In this document: piece after piece, positions 45,115 to 54,356 of the stretch
Numbering within the stretch: position 1 is the stretch's first letter
Layout of the letters: each line of letters starts with the position of its first letter
NCBI GenBank assembly: GCA_938084575.1
Contig: CALKFG010000006.1
Span: forward strand, 289,579-353,578
Reading direction: 5' to 3'
Source: an uncultured Hyphomonadaceae bacterium
Lineage (GTDB): Bacteria > Pseudomonadota > Alphaproteobacteria > Caulobacterales > Hyphomonadaceae
DNA length: 64,000 bases
Made by a program: the position numbers and the translations under genes
Notes under the pieces: generated by a model
Database searches by the model: none
What the model saw: only the letters and a program-made list of their open reading frames with translations
Told to the model about the DNA's origin: nothing

Positions 45115-46722
45115 ATGGCGGTTCTGAAGTCAGATCTCGATGTCACAAGCCCGAAATTCGTTGCCAATCGCGATGCCATGTCGGCCCTGTTGGGCGACCT
45201 TCGGACACTCACGGCCAAAGCGGCACGCGGCGGACCGGATGGCGCCCGGGAGCGACACATTGACCGGGGAAAATTATTGCCCCGGGACCGGGTGGAGCGC
45301 CTGCTCGATCCAGGAACGCCTTTTCTGGAAATTGGCGCGCTCGCAGCCCATGGCATGTATGAGGAGACGGCCCCGGCTGCAGGTCTGATCACCGGCATTG
45401 GTCGGGTTGAGGGCCGTGAATGCATGATTGTCTGCAATGATGCCACCGTGAAAGGCGGCGTCTATTTTCCGATCACCGTCAAAAAGCATTTACGGGCGCA
45501 GGAGATCGCGCTTCAGAACCACCTGCCTTGCATCTACCTCGTCGATTCCGGCGGTGCCAATCTGCCCCACCAGTCGGAAGTCTTCCCGGACCGGGAGCAT
45601 TTCGGCCGGATCTTTTATAATCAGGCTCATATGAGCCGCATGGGAATCCCGCAGATTGCCGCCGTCCTTGGCAGCTGTACAGCTGGCGGCGCTTATGTGC
45701 CGGCCATGTCGGATGAGACCATCATTGTGCGTCGCCAGGGGACAATTTTTCTGGGCGGACCCCCTTTGGTCAAAGCGGCCACCGGGGAAGAAATTTCCGC
45801 GGAGGACCTCGGCGGTGCCGACGTCCATGCCCGCCAGTCCGGCGTTGCAGACCATTATGCCGTCAGCGACGACCATGCCCTTGCCATCGCCCGGTCGATT
45901 GTCCGTACCCTCCACCAACCGCGGCCAGAAACCGTGGGTCTGACACCGTCAATCGACCCGCTCTATGACCCGGCCGAGATCCATGGCCTGGTTCCTCAGG
46001 ATGCGCGCGAACCTTATGATGCGAGGGAAGTGATCGCCCGGCTCGTCGACGGATCGGAGTTTCACGAGTTCAAGAAACTTTACGGGGAAACGCTGGTGTG
46101 TGGCTTCGCCCGCTTGTCTGGCATGCCGATCGCGATCCTTGCCAATAATGGCATTTTGTTCAGCGAAAGCGCGCAGAAGGCGGCGCATTTCATCGAGCTT
46201 GCGGATCAGCGCCGCACGCCGCTTCTGTTCCTCCAGAACATTACCGGTTTCATGGTCGGGTCAAAATATGAGGCCGGGGGCATTGCCAAGGACGGCGCCA
46301 AAATGGTGACGGCCGTTGCAACCGCCAGCGTGCCCAAACTGACTGTGATAACAGGCGGGTCGTTTGGTGCGGGCAATTATGGCATGTGCGGCCGGGCCTA
46401 TTCGCCACGGTTCTTATTCATGTGGCCGAATGCGCGGATTTCGGTCATGGGCGGCGAGCAGGCTGCCTCTGTGCTGGCCACGGTTCGCCGCGACGGGATT
46501 GAACGCAAGGGCGGTGACTGGCCGGCGGCCGAAGAAGCCGCTTTCAAACAACCCATCCGGGACCTTTATGAGGCCGAAGGCTCGCCTTATTTTTCCACCG
46601 CCCGGCTGTGGGATGACGGCATCATCGACCCGGCCGATACACGGCGTGTTCTCGGGCTGGCCCTGGCTGCCAGCCTCAATGCCCCCTTCGCGGACCGGGG
46701 CTTTGGCGTGTTCCGCATGTAG
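45115..46722 (+). CDS. liuB: 3-Methylcrotonyl-CoA carboxylase beta subunit (carboxyltransferase)
   Basis: Transfers carboxyl from biotin on the alpha subunit to 3-methylcrotonyl-CoA in leucine catabolism. The 535-residue protein has the family N-terminus [23 protein letters not shown], the acyl-CoA binding [30 protein letters not shown] (typical of the methylcrotonyl type), and the C-terminal [24 protein letters not shown] and [12 protein letters not shown] biotin-site blocks. Its usual mate liuC follows after 23 bases. The chosen ATG gives the standard length. Confidence 0.95.
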   Translation: MAVLKSDLDVTSPKFVANRDAMSALLGDLRTLTAKAARGGPDGARERHIDRGKLLPRDRVERLLDPGTPFLEIGALAAHGMYEETAPAAGLITGIGRVEGRECMIVCNDATVKGGVYFPITVKKHLRAQEIALQNHLPCIYLVDSGGANLPHQSEVFPDREHFGRIFYNQAHMSRMGIPQIAAVLGSCTAGGAYVPAMSDETIIVRRQGTIFLGGPPLVKAATGEEISAEDLGGADVHARQSGVADHYAVSDDHALAIARSIVRTLHQPRPETVGLTPSIDPLYDPAEIHGLVPQDAREPYDAREVIARLVDGSEFHEFKKLYGETLVCGFARLSGMPIAILANNGILFSESAQKAAHFIELADQRRTPLLFLQNITGFMVGSKYEAGGIAKDGAKMVTAVATASVPKLTVITGGSFGAGNYGMCGRAYSPRFLFMWPNARISVMGGEQAASVLATVRRDGIERKGGDWPAAEEAAFKQPIRDLYEAEGSPYFSTARLWDDGIIDPADTRRVLGLALAASLNAPFADRGFGVFRM

Positions 46723-46745
46723 CAATCCGGACCTGGGAGGACGGT

Positions 46746-47540
46746 ATGGCAGAGTATGAAAACATCACCCTCGACGCGACCCGGGAAGGCATCGCGATTC
46801 TCAGTCTCAATCGGCCTGGCAAACATAATGCCTTCAATGGAGAGGTCATTGAGGAGCTGATCGACGCCCTCGAAACACTGGAGGAACAGGACACGCTGCG
46901 GCTGGTGATCTTGCGGGGCAATGGGCCGAGTTTTTCAGCCGGTGCAGACCTTCAGTGGATGAAGGCCGCCCAGGACTGGAGCCGGGCCGAGAATGAGCAG
47001 GACGCCATGCGTCTGGCCGAAATGCTGCGAAAGCTGGCCGAGTTGCCCCAGATGACGCTGGCGCTGGTTCAGGGCGCTGCGATGGGCGGCGGCGCCGGCC
47101 TGGTCGCGGCCTGCGACATTGCCGTGGCCCTGCGCGACACCCGGTTTCAGTTTTCCGAAGTGCGTCTGGGCCTGACCCCGGCCACCATATCCCCCTTTGT
47201 GATTCAGGCGATTGGCCCGCGCTGGGCCAAGGCCCTGTTCCTGTCCGGAGAGTCCTTTGATGGCACGTTTGCCGAGCGGATCGGCCTGGTGCAGTTCGTC
47301 GTCGAGGATGCTGACGGGCTGGCCGAGATGGAAGAGCATATCGCAGAACTTGCCCTGGCGGCCGCACCCGGCGCCATTCGCGACGCCAAGGCGCTGGTGC
47401 TGGATTTCGCCGGCGAACCCCTCAGCCAGGCGCTCAGCCAGGAAACTGCCAAACGGATCGCGGCGCGGCGGGTCAGCGAGGAAGGGCGTGAGGGGCTGGC
47501 GGCGTTCCTGGAGCGACGGAAGCCAGGCTGGACCCGCTAG
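46746..47540 (+). CDS. liuC: Methylglutaconyl-CoA hydratase / enoyl-CoA hydratase family protein
   Basis: A 264-residue crotonase-fold enzyme that hydrates 3-methylglutaconyl-CoA to HMG-CoA. It shows ILSLNRPGKHNAFNGEVIEEL, the oxyanion loop FSAGADLQWMK, and the catalytic region AMGGGAGLVAACDIAVA with FSEVRLGLTPATISPFVIQAIG, which is characteristic of the hydratase of the liu operon. Ribosome-binding site CTGGGAGG precedes the ATG. It is the third liu gene here; the 3' neighbour, on the other strand, is a small membrane protein whose stop overlaps this gene's last codons (47537-47540). Confidence 0.92.
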   Translation: MAEYENITLDATREGIAILSLNRPGKHNAFNGEVIEELIDALETLEEQDTLRLVILRGNGPSFSAGADLQWMKAAQDWSRAENEQDAMRLAEMLRKLAELPQMTLALVQGAAMGGGAGLVAACDIAVALRDTRFQFSEVRLGLTPATISPFVIQAIGPRWAKALFLSGESFDGTFAERIGLVQFVVEDADGLAEMEEHIAELALAAAPGAIRDAKALVLDFAGEPLSQALSQETAKRIAARRVSEEGREGLAAFLERRKPGWTR

Positions 47541-47854
47541 AAGGGCATGATCGCGATGACATCATTCAGCAGGGTCCCGAACGAGGTCGTCGGGTCGAGG
47601 CCCAGCATGGTCTCCATCGGCTGGCGGAAGATGTAAATCACCGCAGCCACCAGGACGATGTACAGGATCAGCGACCCGAGAGTGCGGAGCATGAACCCCC
47701 CGGCGCTGCCGACGATCAGGCCGAATGCGCCCAGAATGAGGGCGCCCTGGACCGGGCTGATGCCGGCTTCCAGCGCTTGCCGGTACCCCATCAACCCGCC
47801 CAGTATGGCGCCGATCAGGCCGAAAACGCAGCTGTTCTGTCTACGTGAAACCAT
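47537..47854 (-). CDS. Hypothetical small membrane protein
   Basis: A 105-residue protein with three hydrophobic spans (about residues 9-26, 36-55 and 62-80) and a polar C-terminus. The glycine-rich first spans (LIGAILGGLMGYRQ, GALILGAFGLIVGSAGGF) resemble small integral proteins that pack in multimers. No family recognised. The chosen start is ATG 47852-47854 (MVSRRQNS) with AGGG about 8 bases upstream; the frame is open further but rich in Arg/Pro of shadow type. It lies on the opposite strand between liuC and liuD, converging with liuC by a 4-base overlap. Confidence 0.65.
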   Translation of the reverse strand: MVSRRQNSCVFGLIGAILGGLMGYRQALEAGISPVQGALILGAFGLIVGSAGGFMLRTLGSLILYIVLVAAVIYIFRQPMETMLGLDPTTSFGTLLNDVIAIMPF

Positions 47855-47960
47855 GTGTCTTGCCCTTTCTCTTTCCTGCCGGGCAGCATAGTCTGGCGAC
47901 CGAGCCCGAGACAAGTCATGGCCGGGTTCGGTCCGGGTGGGGCCAGACCGGGAGCAGGGT

Positions 47961-49856
47961 ATGTTTGCACGTCTTCTGATTGCCAATCGCGGCGAAATCG
48001 CCTGTCGGGTGATGGCCACGGCCCGTCGGCTCGGGATCCGCACCATTGCGGTCTATTCCGACGCCGATGCCGGAGCAAAACATGTTCGCGAGGCCGATAT
48101 GGCGGTCCGCATCGGGCCGTCACCGGCGCAGGACTCCTATCTCAATATTGAGGCGCTTCTGGCCGCAGCCGAGGCGACGGGGGCCGACGCGGTTCATCCC
48201 GGTTATGGCTTTCTGTCGGAGTCGGCGGCGTTCGCTGATGCGGTTCAGACTGCCGGTCTGATCTGGGTCGGTCCGGCCCCCGACACGATCCGGTCGATGG
48301 GCCTCAAGGACCAGGCCAAGGCGATCGCCGAAGCCGCGTCTGTCCCGGTTCTGCCGGGCTATCGCGGAGCGGGACAGGATGGGGATATGTTGCGCGGAGA
48401 GGCGGAATCGCTGGGCTATCCGCTGCTCATCAAGGCGGTGGCGGGCGGGGGCGGACGCGGAATCCGCGCGGTCATGAGCGGGGCCGAGTTTGACTCCGCG
48501 CTCGAAAGTGCCCGGCGCGAGGCCGAGGCGGCCTTTGGCGATGGCCGCGTCATGCTGGAAAAACTGATCACCCAGCCACGTCATATTGAGGTCCAGATTT
48601 TCGGCGACGGCCATGGTCAGGTCGTGCATCTGTATGAGCGCGACTGTTCCCTGCAGCGGCGGCGTCAGAAAGTGATTGAAGAAGCCCCCGCACCGAACAT
48701 GCCGGAGGATGTCCGGGCCGCCATGTGCGAGGCGGCAGTGCGTCTGGCCCGTACCGTCTCCTATCGGGGGGCCGGGACCGTGGAATTCATCGTCGACGGG
48801 TCCCGACCGCTGTCGCTCGACAGCTTCTGGTTTCTGGAAATGAACACCCGCCTGCAGGTCGAGCACCCGGTGACCGAGGCCGTTACCGGCATCGATCTGG
48901 TGGCCTGGCAGCTGGCCATTGCGGCGGGCGACGGCCTGCCCGTCGGGCAGGAGGAGATCCGGCTGACGGGACATGCCATTGAGGCCCGGATCTGTGCCGA
49001 GGCGCCGGAGGATGGCTTCCGCCCCGGGGCCGGGCTGATTGAGGCGTTTGCTCTGCTGCAGCCCGATGGCGCGTCCGGGGCCCGCTGGGACACCGGCTTT
49101 GAGTCCGGCGACCGGGTGCCGTCTCACTATGATTCCATGTTGGCCAAGCTGATCCTGACCGGGCCCGACCGGACCCGCACGATCGCCCGTCTCGGCGCGG
49201 CGCTCGACCGGGTGCAGCTGGTCGGCGTGCCGAGCAATGCCGGTTTTCTGAAACGCTGTGTGTCGAGCCCGGCCTTTGCTGCCGGCACGCATCATGTCAA
49301 CTGGATCGAAACCCAGGGGGCGGCGCTGACCGCCGTGCCCCGCGCCGTTCGCGACGCCGCGATCCAGGCCGCCTGCGCGGTGCAGCTGCGGGCGGGCGAC
49401 GCATCGGTCTGGTCCCGGCGCGACGGCTGGCGGATGAATGCCGCAGACCGGGTCAGCGCAGCCGTGGCCACGCCCGATGACGTGGTCTGGCACAGGCCGG
49501 CCGCGCCGCTGGCAGACCAGCCCGCGCCGGTGCTGACCCTGCTGTCGCCGCGGCGCTTTGCCGTCACGGTGGCCGGCGAGTCCTTCCTTCTGACCGTGCC
49601 CGATTATGAAGCCGAGGCCGAGGCGATCGCCGGTGGGAATGCCATCAAGGCGCCGATGCCCGGCAAGATTATTGCAATCCCGGTCAGGGACGGGGACACG
49701 GTCAGCCGGGGTCAGACCGTCCTGGTGATGGAGGCCATGAAGATGGAGCATAGCCTGGCCGCGCCCCGCGACGGGGTGATCGCGGCGCTTCTGGCCGCTG
49801 TCGGCGATCAGGTCGGGGACGGTGCGGTCCTGGCGCATCTGGTCGATGAAGACTGA
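47961..49856 (+). CDS. liuD: 3-Methylcrotonyl-CoA carboxylase alpha subunit (biotin carboxylase plus BCCP)
   Basis: Biotin-dependent carboxylase subunit of 631 residues, partner of liuB. ATP-grasp biotin carboxylase domain: start FARLLIANRGEIACRVMATARR, AGGGGRGIRAV, RDCSLQRRRQKVIEEAPAPN, and EMNTRLQVEHPVTEAVTGIDL. The C-terminal biotinyl domain has EAMKMEHSL with the target Lys. The ATG at 47961 follows GGGAGCAGGGT and gives the family N-terminus. Distinguished from pccA by context and by its shorter linker. A PLP-enzyme gene begins 48 bases later. Confidence 0.94.
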   Translation: MFARLLIANRGEIACRVMATARRLGIRTIAVYSDADAGAKHVREADMAVRIGPSPAQDSYLNIEALLAAAEATGADAVHPGYGFLSESAAFADAVQTAGLIWVGPAPDTIRSMGLKDQAKAIAEAASVPVLPGYRGAGQDGDMLRGEAESLGYPLLIKAVAGGGGRGIRAVMSGAEFDSALESARREAEAAFGDGRVMLEKLITQPRHIEVQIFGDGHGQVVHLYERDCSLQRRRQKVIEEAPAPNMPEDVRAAMCEAAVRLARTVSYRGAGTVEFIVDGSRPLSLDSFWFLEMNTRLQVEHPVTEAVTGIDLVAWQLAIAAGDGLPVGQEEIRLTGHAIEARICAEAPEDGFRPGAGLIEAFALLQPDGASGARWDTGFESGDRVPSHYDSMLAKLILTGPDRTRTIARLGAALDRVQLVGVPSNAGFLKRCVSSPAFAAGTHHVNWIETQGAALTAVPRAVRDAAIQAACAVQLRAGDASVWSRRDGWRMNAADRVSAAVATPDDVVWHRPAAPLADQPAPVLTLLSPRRFAVTVAGESFLLTVPDYEAEAEAIAGGNAIKAPMPGKIIAIPVRDGDTVSRGQTVLVMEAMKMEHSLAAPRDGVIAALLAAVGDQVGDGAVLAHLVDED

Positions 49857-49904
49857 TTCTCTTTGACACTTGGCGGGGCGACGCGGCTGGGCTTAACAAG
49901 AGGC

Positions 49905-51371
49905 ATGACCCCATCGAAACCGCCCGCAATTGCAGAAGAAACCTCGCTCGATCCGGCGGACTGGGAGGCGTTCGCCAACACCGCGCACCAGCTTCTGGAC
50001 CAGGCCATGGACCGGCTCAGAACCGCGCGGGACGGCCCGGTCTGGCGCCCGGTGCCCGAGGCGCTGAAGGCCGGTCTGGCCGCGCCCGTGCCACGTGATC
50101 CCGAAGGCAGTGCCGATGTGGCCACCGCGCTGGCCGGGCTTCTGCCCTATGGCGTGGGCAATACCCATCCGCGCTTCTTTGGCTGGGTTCATGGCTCAGG
50201 TGCCCCGGGAAATCTGCTGTCTGACATCACCGCGGCCGCCCTGAATGCCAATTGCGGCGGACGGGATCATGCCGCCATCTATGTCGAACGCCAGGTCGTC
50301 GCCTGGTGCCGCGAGCTGTTCGGTTTCCCGCAGACCGGCTCTGGCCTGGTGGTGTCGGGCACCTCCATGGCGACGCTGATCGCGCTCAAAACGGCCCGCG
50401 ATGCGGCGCTTGATTTCACCAGCCGGGACCAGGGCCTCGGGCCGTCGGTTCTGGTCGGCTATGCTGCGCGGTCCGCCCATAGCTGCATTGCCCGGACCTT
50501 TGACCTTCTGGGTCTCGGGACCGACGCGCTCCGGCGCATTGAGACCGATGCCGATGGCCGCATGAACCTCGACGCCCTGGCCTGCCAGATCCGGCGGGAC
50601 CGCGACGCCGGCCTGCAGCCGGCCATGCTTGTTGGAACCGCTGGAACGGTCGATATCGGCGCAATTGACGATCTGTCCGCCCTCGCCGACATTGCGGCTG
50701 AACAGGGCTTGTGGCTGCATGTCGACGGCGCGTTTGGCGCCTGCGCGATCCTGTCGGACGAGCTGCGCCCCCGGCTGGCGGGGATTGAGCGGGCCCAGTC
50801 CTTGGCCTTCGATTTCCACAAATGGCTGCATGTGAATTATGATGCCGGCTGTGTCCTGATCCGTGACGGAGCGCTGCATCGCCGGGCCTTTGCGGTGACC
50901 CCCGACTATCTGTCACAGGAGGTCCGGGGCCTGGCCGCCGGCGCGCCCTGGCCGGTGGATTTCGGTCCCGAACTGTCCCGCGGCGCACGGGCCATCCGGG
51001 TCTGGGCGCATCTGAAAGAGCATGGCACCCGCCGCCTGGGACAGATGATCCGCCGCAACTGCGAACAGGCGGCCTATCTCGCCGACCGGGTCGATGCGAC
51101 TCCCGAACTGGAACGTCTGGCCCCCGTCGCGCTGAATATTGTCTGCTTCCGGGCGACACGCCCGGAAGGCGAGGCGGGCGCACTGGACCAGCTGAACCGG
51201 GACATCGTCATCGCCCTGCAGGAAAGTGGTCTGGCTGCCCCGTCGACGACGCGGATCGGTGGTGTTCTGGCCATCCGGGTCAATCTGACCAATCACCGGA
51301 CGCGCCGTCAGGATCTTGACCTTCTGGTCGAGGCGACGGTGCATTTGGCCCGTGAGCTGACCGCCGGATGA
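49905..51371 (+). CDS. Pyridoxal-5'-phosphate-dependent group II decarboxylase (aromatic-L-amino-acid decarboxylase-like)
   Basis: A 488-residue fold-type I PLP enzyme of the group II decarboxylase family. The PLP Lys sits in AFDFHKWLHVNYDAGC. Other conserved blocks are the N-terminal GNTHPRFFGWVHGSG, SGTSMATLIALKTARD and HVDGAFGACAIL with the PLP-contacting Asp. The substrate may be an aromatic amino acid, glutamate or another acid; similar proteins have been annotated as aspartate aminotransferase family, so the call stays general. Start at ATG 49905, with AAGAGG four bases upstream. The GTA cluster starts 154 bases downstream. Confidence 0.85.
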   Translation: MTPSKPPAIAEETSLDPADWEAFANTAHQLLDQAMDRLRTARDGPVWRPVPEALKAGLAAPVPRDPEGSADVATALAGLLPYGVGNTHPRFFGWVHGSGAPGNLLSDITAAALNANCGGRDHAAIYVERQVVAWCRELFGFPQTGSGLVVSGTSMATLIALKTARDAALDFTSRDQGLGPSVLVGYAARSAHSCIARTFDLLGLGTDALRRIETDADGRMNLDALACQIRRDRDAGLQPAMLVGTAGTVDIGAIDDLSALADIAAEQGLWLHVDGAFGACAILSDELRPRLAGIERAQSLAFDFHKWLHVNYDAGCVLIRDGALHRRAFAVTPDYLSQEVRGLAAGAPWPVDFGPELSRGARAIRVWAHLKEHGTRRLGQMIRRNCEQAAYLADRVDATPELERLAPVALNIVCFRATRPEGEAGALDQLNRDIVIALQESGLAAPSTTRIGGVLAIRVNLTNHRTRRQDLDLLVEATVHLARELTAG

Positions 51372-51479
51372 CCCCGGGCTGAGGACCGGCTGACCCCGGT
51401 CTGACCTCTGGCCAGGCCCGGGCCGGACGGTGATAAGGACCGGCCTGTCCAGCACAGATCGCCCGTCAATACAGGAAAA

Positions 51480-51496
51480 TCGGACAAACAATCCGA
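51480..51496. promoter_or_regulatory. Inverted repeat TCGGA-N7-TCCGA upstream of the GTA cluster
   Basis: A perfect 5-bp dyad with an A-rich 7-base spacer (CAAACAA) lies 30 bases upstream of the first GTA gene, in the 154-base gap after the decarboxylase gene. The gap also contains repeated CCGG-rich runs. A regulator such as GafA could bind near here, since GTA operons are driven from this position; that is speculation. Confidence 0.3.
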
Positions 51497-51525
51497 CCGG
51501 GTCCGTAACCGGGTCATGATGGGGC

Positions 51526-52062
51526 ATGACCGAATTGCCCGCCAGGCCCCAGCGACGCTGGGCACGACAGCACGAGCTTGAAACGCGGCTGCGCCTGGGG
51601 CTGGGGCAGGGGCCAGCGGAAATTGCCGCGGCGCTGGGATTTCATCCCCGCACCGTGCGCGGTCACATTCGCGGCGATGGGCTGTGCCCGCCTGCCAGTG
51701 GGTCCGAGCGCCGCGCGCTGGCCCTGTCACTGGATGAAGAGCGGGCCGTCCAGGCCCTTTTGTCCGCACAACCGGGATCGCCGGCGCAGGCCCGGCTCAG
51801 GACCAGCCTGATGGCAGGCCTGCCGGCATCCCCGCCGCTGCAAGAGCAGGAGACCGAAATGAGATCACTTAAGGAAATCAGGGAGATGAGCGACGATGAG
51901 CTGCGGGCTTATGTGGCCTCTCTGGTGCCGGGACTGGAGAGCAAAGCCACTCCAGACCCTGACGCCCGGCCAGAACGCACTGATGGCGAAATATCCGTTT
52001 CTGAGGACGGCCCGTCCGGATCAGAAACCCCCGGCGCCGGGTCCGGGCCCGACCTGGCGTAA
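51526..52062 (+). CDS. GTA gp1-like protein (small terminase candidate)
   Basis: A 178-residue protein at the head of the GTA cluster, where RcGTA gp1 (the small terminase, TerS) sits. The N-terminal part has a helix-turn-helix-like segment (GPAEIAAALGFHPRTVRGHIRGDG, about residues 29-52), consistent with DNA recognition. The middle is Ala/Gln-rich, and the last 65 residues begin MRSLKEIREMSDDELRAYVASL and become acidic and probably disordered. Its 3' end overlaps the large terminase gene by about 167 bases if the latter starts at 51896. Sequence similarity to RcGTA gp1 was not measured; the call rests on position and the HTH. Confidence 0.62.
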   Translation: MTELPARPQRRWARQHELETRLRLGLGQGPAEIAAALGFHPRTVRGHIRGDGLCPPASGSERRALALSLDEERAVQALLSAQPGSPAQARLRTSLMAGLPASPPLQEQETEMRSLKEIREMSDDELRAYVASLVPGLESKATPDPDARPERTDGEISVSEDGPSGSETPGAGSGPDLA

Positions 52063-53218
52063 CTGGCTGATGCTGGGCGGACGCGGAGCCGGAAAGACCC
52101 GGGCCGGAGCCGAATTTATCCGGTTCGCCGTGACCACCGGCTTTTATCGCAGGGTGGCCCTGGTCGGCCCGACCCTCGGCGATGTGCGCGAGATCATGAT
52201 TGAGGGCCCCTCCGGGCTCAAGGCGATTGAGCAGGTGACCGACTGGTATCCCCATTACAACGCCTCCCGGCGCCGGCTGGAATGGCCTTTCGGGGCCAGC
52301 GCCACGGTGTTTTCTGCGGAAGAGGCGGACCGGTTAAGGGGGCCGCAATTCGATGTCGCCTGGTGTGATGAGATTGCCAGCTGGCCGCGGGGTGAAGACA
52401 GCTGGGACATGCTGCAGCTGGCTCTGCGCCTTGGCCCGGCGCCATGCTGCGTTGCCACCACCACGCCGCGTCCGGTGCCCCTGCTGCGCCGGCTGGTCGG
52501 GGGTGAGGCGACGATTACCCGCGCCACCACAGCCGACAATCGCGCTTTCCTCGCGCAGGGCTTCGTCGATCAGGTCAGCCGGGCCTATGCCGGCACCCCT
52601 CTGGGGCGCCAGGAACTGAATGGCGAGCTGATCGATGACCCCGACGGCGCCCTGTGGACCCGCTCCATGATTGACGCCGCGCGGGTGACCGCGCCGCCAG
52701 ACCGGTTTGACGATCTGATCGTTGCGCTGGACCCGGCGGCCAGCAGCGGGGCGCGGGCCGATCAGTGCGGCATCATTGCCGCCGGCGTGGCCAGCGAATC
52801 CGGCTTCGGCCGCCGGGCCTTTGTCCTGCGAGACGCGACCGTGCGCGGCCTGCGCCCACTCGACTGGGGCGCGCGCGTTGCCGCCCTGGTCCGGGAGACC
52901 AGCGCCCGCAGCATAATTGCCGAGGCCAATCAGGGCGGGGAGATGATCCGTGCCGTGCTCGACAGCGCGGCGTGCGGGGTTCCGGTGGACCTGCGCCACG
53001 CCCGGCTTGGCAAGCGCGCCCGGGCGGCACCCGTTGCGGCGCTGTATGGCCGCGGCCTGGTCAGCCATGTCGGGGTCCTTGCCGGTCTGGAAGACGAAAT
53101 GTGCCGGTTCGGCGTCGAGGGTGTGTTGCCCTCGCCCGATCGGGTCGATGCGCTGGTCTGGGCGATCAGTGCGCTTCTGGTCGAACCCGGCGGGGCGCCC
53201 CGCCTGCGGTCTGTGTGA
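51896..53218 (+). CDS. GTA large terminase (packaging ATPase/nuclease, gp2)
   Basis: Packages DNA into the GTA head. Walker A LMLGGRGAGKTRAGAEFIR (about residues 58-76), Walker B with FDVAWCDEIASWP, the coupling ATTTPRPVPLLRRL motif, and the RNase H-fold nuclease aspartates in VALDPAASSGARADQCG and VDALVWAISALL. The start is uncertain: ATG 51896 has AGGGAG 10 bases upstream and would give 440 residues; ATG 51983 (MAKYPFLRTARPDQ) would give 411 and shortens the overlap with gp1. I prefer 51896 because LTPGQNALMAKYPFLRTARPDQ resembles the N-terminal segment of GTA terminases. Confidence 0.92.
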   Translation: MSCGLMWPLWCRDWRAKPLQTLTPGQNALMAKYPFLRTARPDQKPPAPGPGPTWRNWLMLGGRGAGKTRAGAEFIRFAVTTGFYRRVALVGPTLGDVREIMIEGPSGLKAIEQVTDWYPHYNASRRRLEWPFGASATVFSAEEADRLRGPQFDVAWCDEIASWPRGEDSWDMLQLALRLGPAPCCVATTTPRPVPLLRRLVGGEATITRATTADNRAFLAQGFVDQVSRAYAGTPLGRQELNGELIDDPDGALWTRSMIDAARVTAPPDRFDDLIVALDPAASSGARADQCGIIAAGVASESGFGRRAFVLRDATVRGLRPLDWGARVAALVRETSARSIIAEANQGGEMIRAVLDSAACGVPVDLRHARLGKRARAAPVAALYGRGLVSHVGVLAGLEDEMCRFGVEGVLPSPDRVDALVWAISALLVEPGGAPRLRSV

Positions 53219-53243
53219 TGCGTCGTGATGATGGAGAAGCCTT

Positions 53244-54356
53244 ATGAGATGGCCCTGGCAACCTGCTGAAACCAAGACGGCGCGGGCCTTTACCGCCCTG
53301 TCCGGCCTGCCCGCGGTGCAGTGGGGCAGCCGTGATGACGGGGCGCTGATGCGCGACGGCTATGTCGGCAATGCGGTGTGTCATCGCTGCGTCCGCATGG
53401 TGGCGGAAACGGCAGCCTCGATCCCGCTGCGCGCGGCGCCTTCCGACCTTGCCAGCCTGTTGCAGACGCCGTCGCCGGACATGTCGGGCCGGGTGTTGCT
53501 GGAGCGGATCTATACCGACCTTCAACTGACCGGTAATGCCTGGCTTGAGGCCGTCTCCCTGCCGGATACGCCGCGGCCGCGGGGGCTCTATGCCTGGCCG
53601 GTGCATGCGGCCCGGCCGGTCCGCAACCGTCTGGGCCAGGTGATCGGTCATGCGCTGCGCACGGTGCGGGGTGACCGGACCGTCCTGCCGGGGCCGGATG
53701 GCTGGTCGTCGGTGCTGCATCTGAAACTGTATCATCCGGGCGATCCCGGTCTTGGCCTGTCGCCCCTGGCGGCGGCCCGGCAGGCGCTGGATCTGCACAA
53801 TGGCACGGCCAACTGGGCCAAGGCCCTGCTGGACAATGCGGCCCGGCCCTCTGGCGCCCTGGTCTATGGACGCGAGGGGCAACGCCTGAGCGATGACCAG
53901 TTTGACCGCCTCAAGGAAGAGCTGAACCGGACCCAGTCCGGGGCGGAGAATGCAGGCCGGCCGCTGCTTCTGGAAGGCGGGCTGGACTGGCGCCCGATGT
54001 CGCTCAGCCCGACCGAGATGGACTTTCGTGAAACCCGCCATGCCGCGGCGCGTGAAATTGCGCTCGCTTTCGGTGTGCCGCCCATGCTGCTGGGGATTCC
54101 CGGTGACAACACCTATGCCAATTACCGCGAGGCGAATCTGGCCTTCTGGCGGATGAGCGTTCTGCCCCTGGTGGTGCGGACCGCGGAGACCCTGGCGCAT
54201 TGGCTGGACGGACGCTTTGCCGGTGCCAGCCTGTCGCCCGATCTCGACGAGGTCCCCGCTTTTGCTGCCGAGCGCGAGGCGCTGTGGAACCGCATCGGCG
54301 CGGCAGACTTTCTCAGCGATGCCGAGAAACGCCGGCTTCTGGGGCTGCCGGCATGA
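53244..54356 (+). CDS. GTA portal protein (gp3, HK97 type)
   Basis: A 370-residue phage portal protein of the HK97 family that forms the dodecameric DNA-entry ring of the head. Typical segments are MRDGYVGNAVCHRCVRMVAETAA at the N-terminus, LTGNAWLEAVSLPDT, LHLKLYHPGDPGLGLSPLAAARQAL, and the clip/wing region DFRETRHAAAREIALAFGVPPMLLGIPGDNTYANYREA. It starts 26 bases after the terminase stop. The next gene overlaps it by 4 bases. Slightly shorter than RcGTA gp3 (about 400 residues). Confidence 0.93.
   Translation: MRWPWQPAETKTARAFTALSGLPAVQWGSRDDGALMRDGYVGNAVCHRCVRMVAETAASIPLRAAPSDLASLLQTPSPDMSGRVLLERIYTDLQLTGNAWLEAVSLPDTPRPRGLYAWPVHAARPVRNRLGQVIGHALRTVRGDRTVLPGPDGWSSVLHLKLYHPGDPGLGLSPLAAARQALDLHNGTANWAKALLDNAARPSGALVYGREGQRLSDDQFDRLKEELNRTQSGAENAGRPLLLEGGLDWRPMSLSPTEMDFRETRHAAAREIALAFGVPPMLLGIPGDNTYANYREANLAFWRMSVLPLVVRTAETLAHWLDGRFAGASLSPDLDEVPAFAAEREALWNRIGAADFLSDAEKRRLLGLPA

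Noticed and set aside
48120..49838. A 572-codon minus-strand frame opposite liuD
   Set aside because: Fully contained in and antisense to a complete biotin carboxylase gene.
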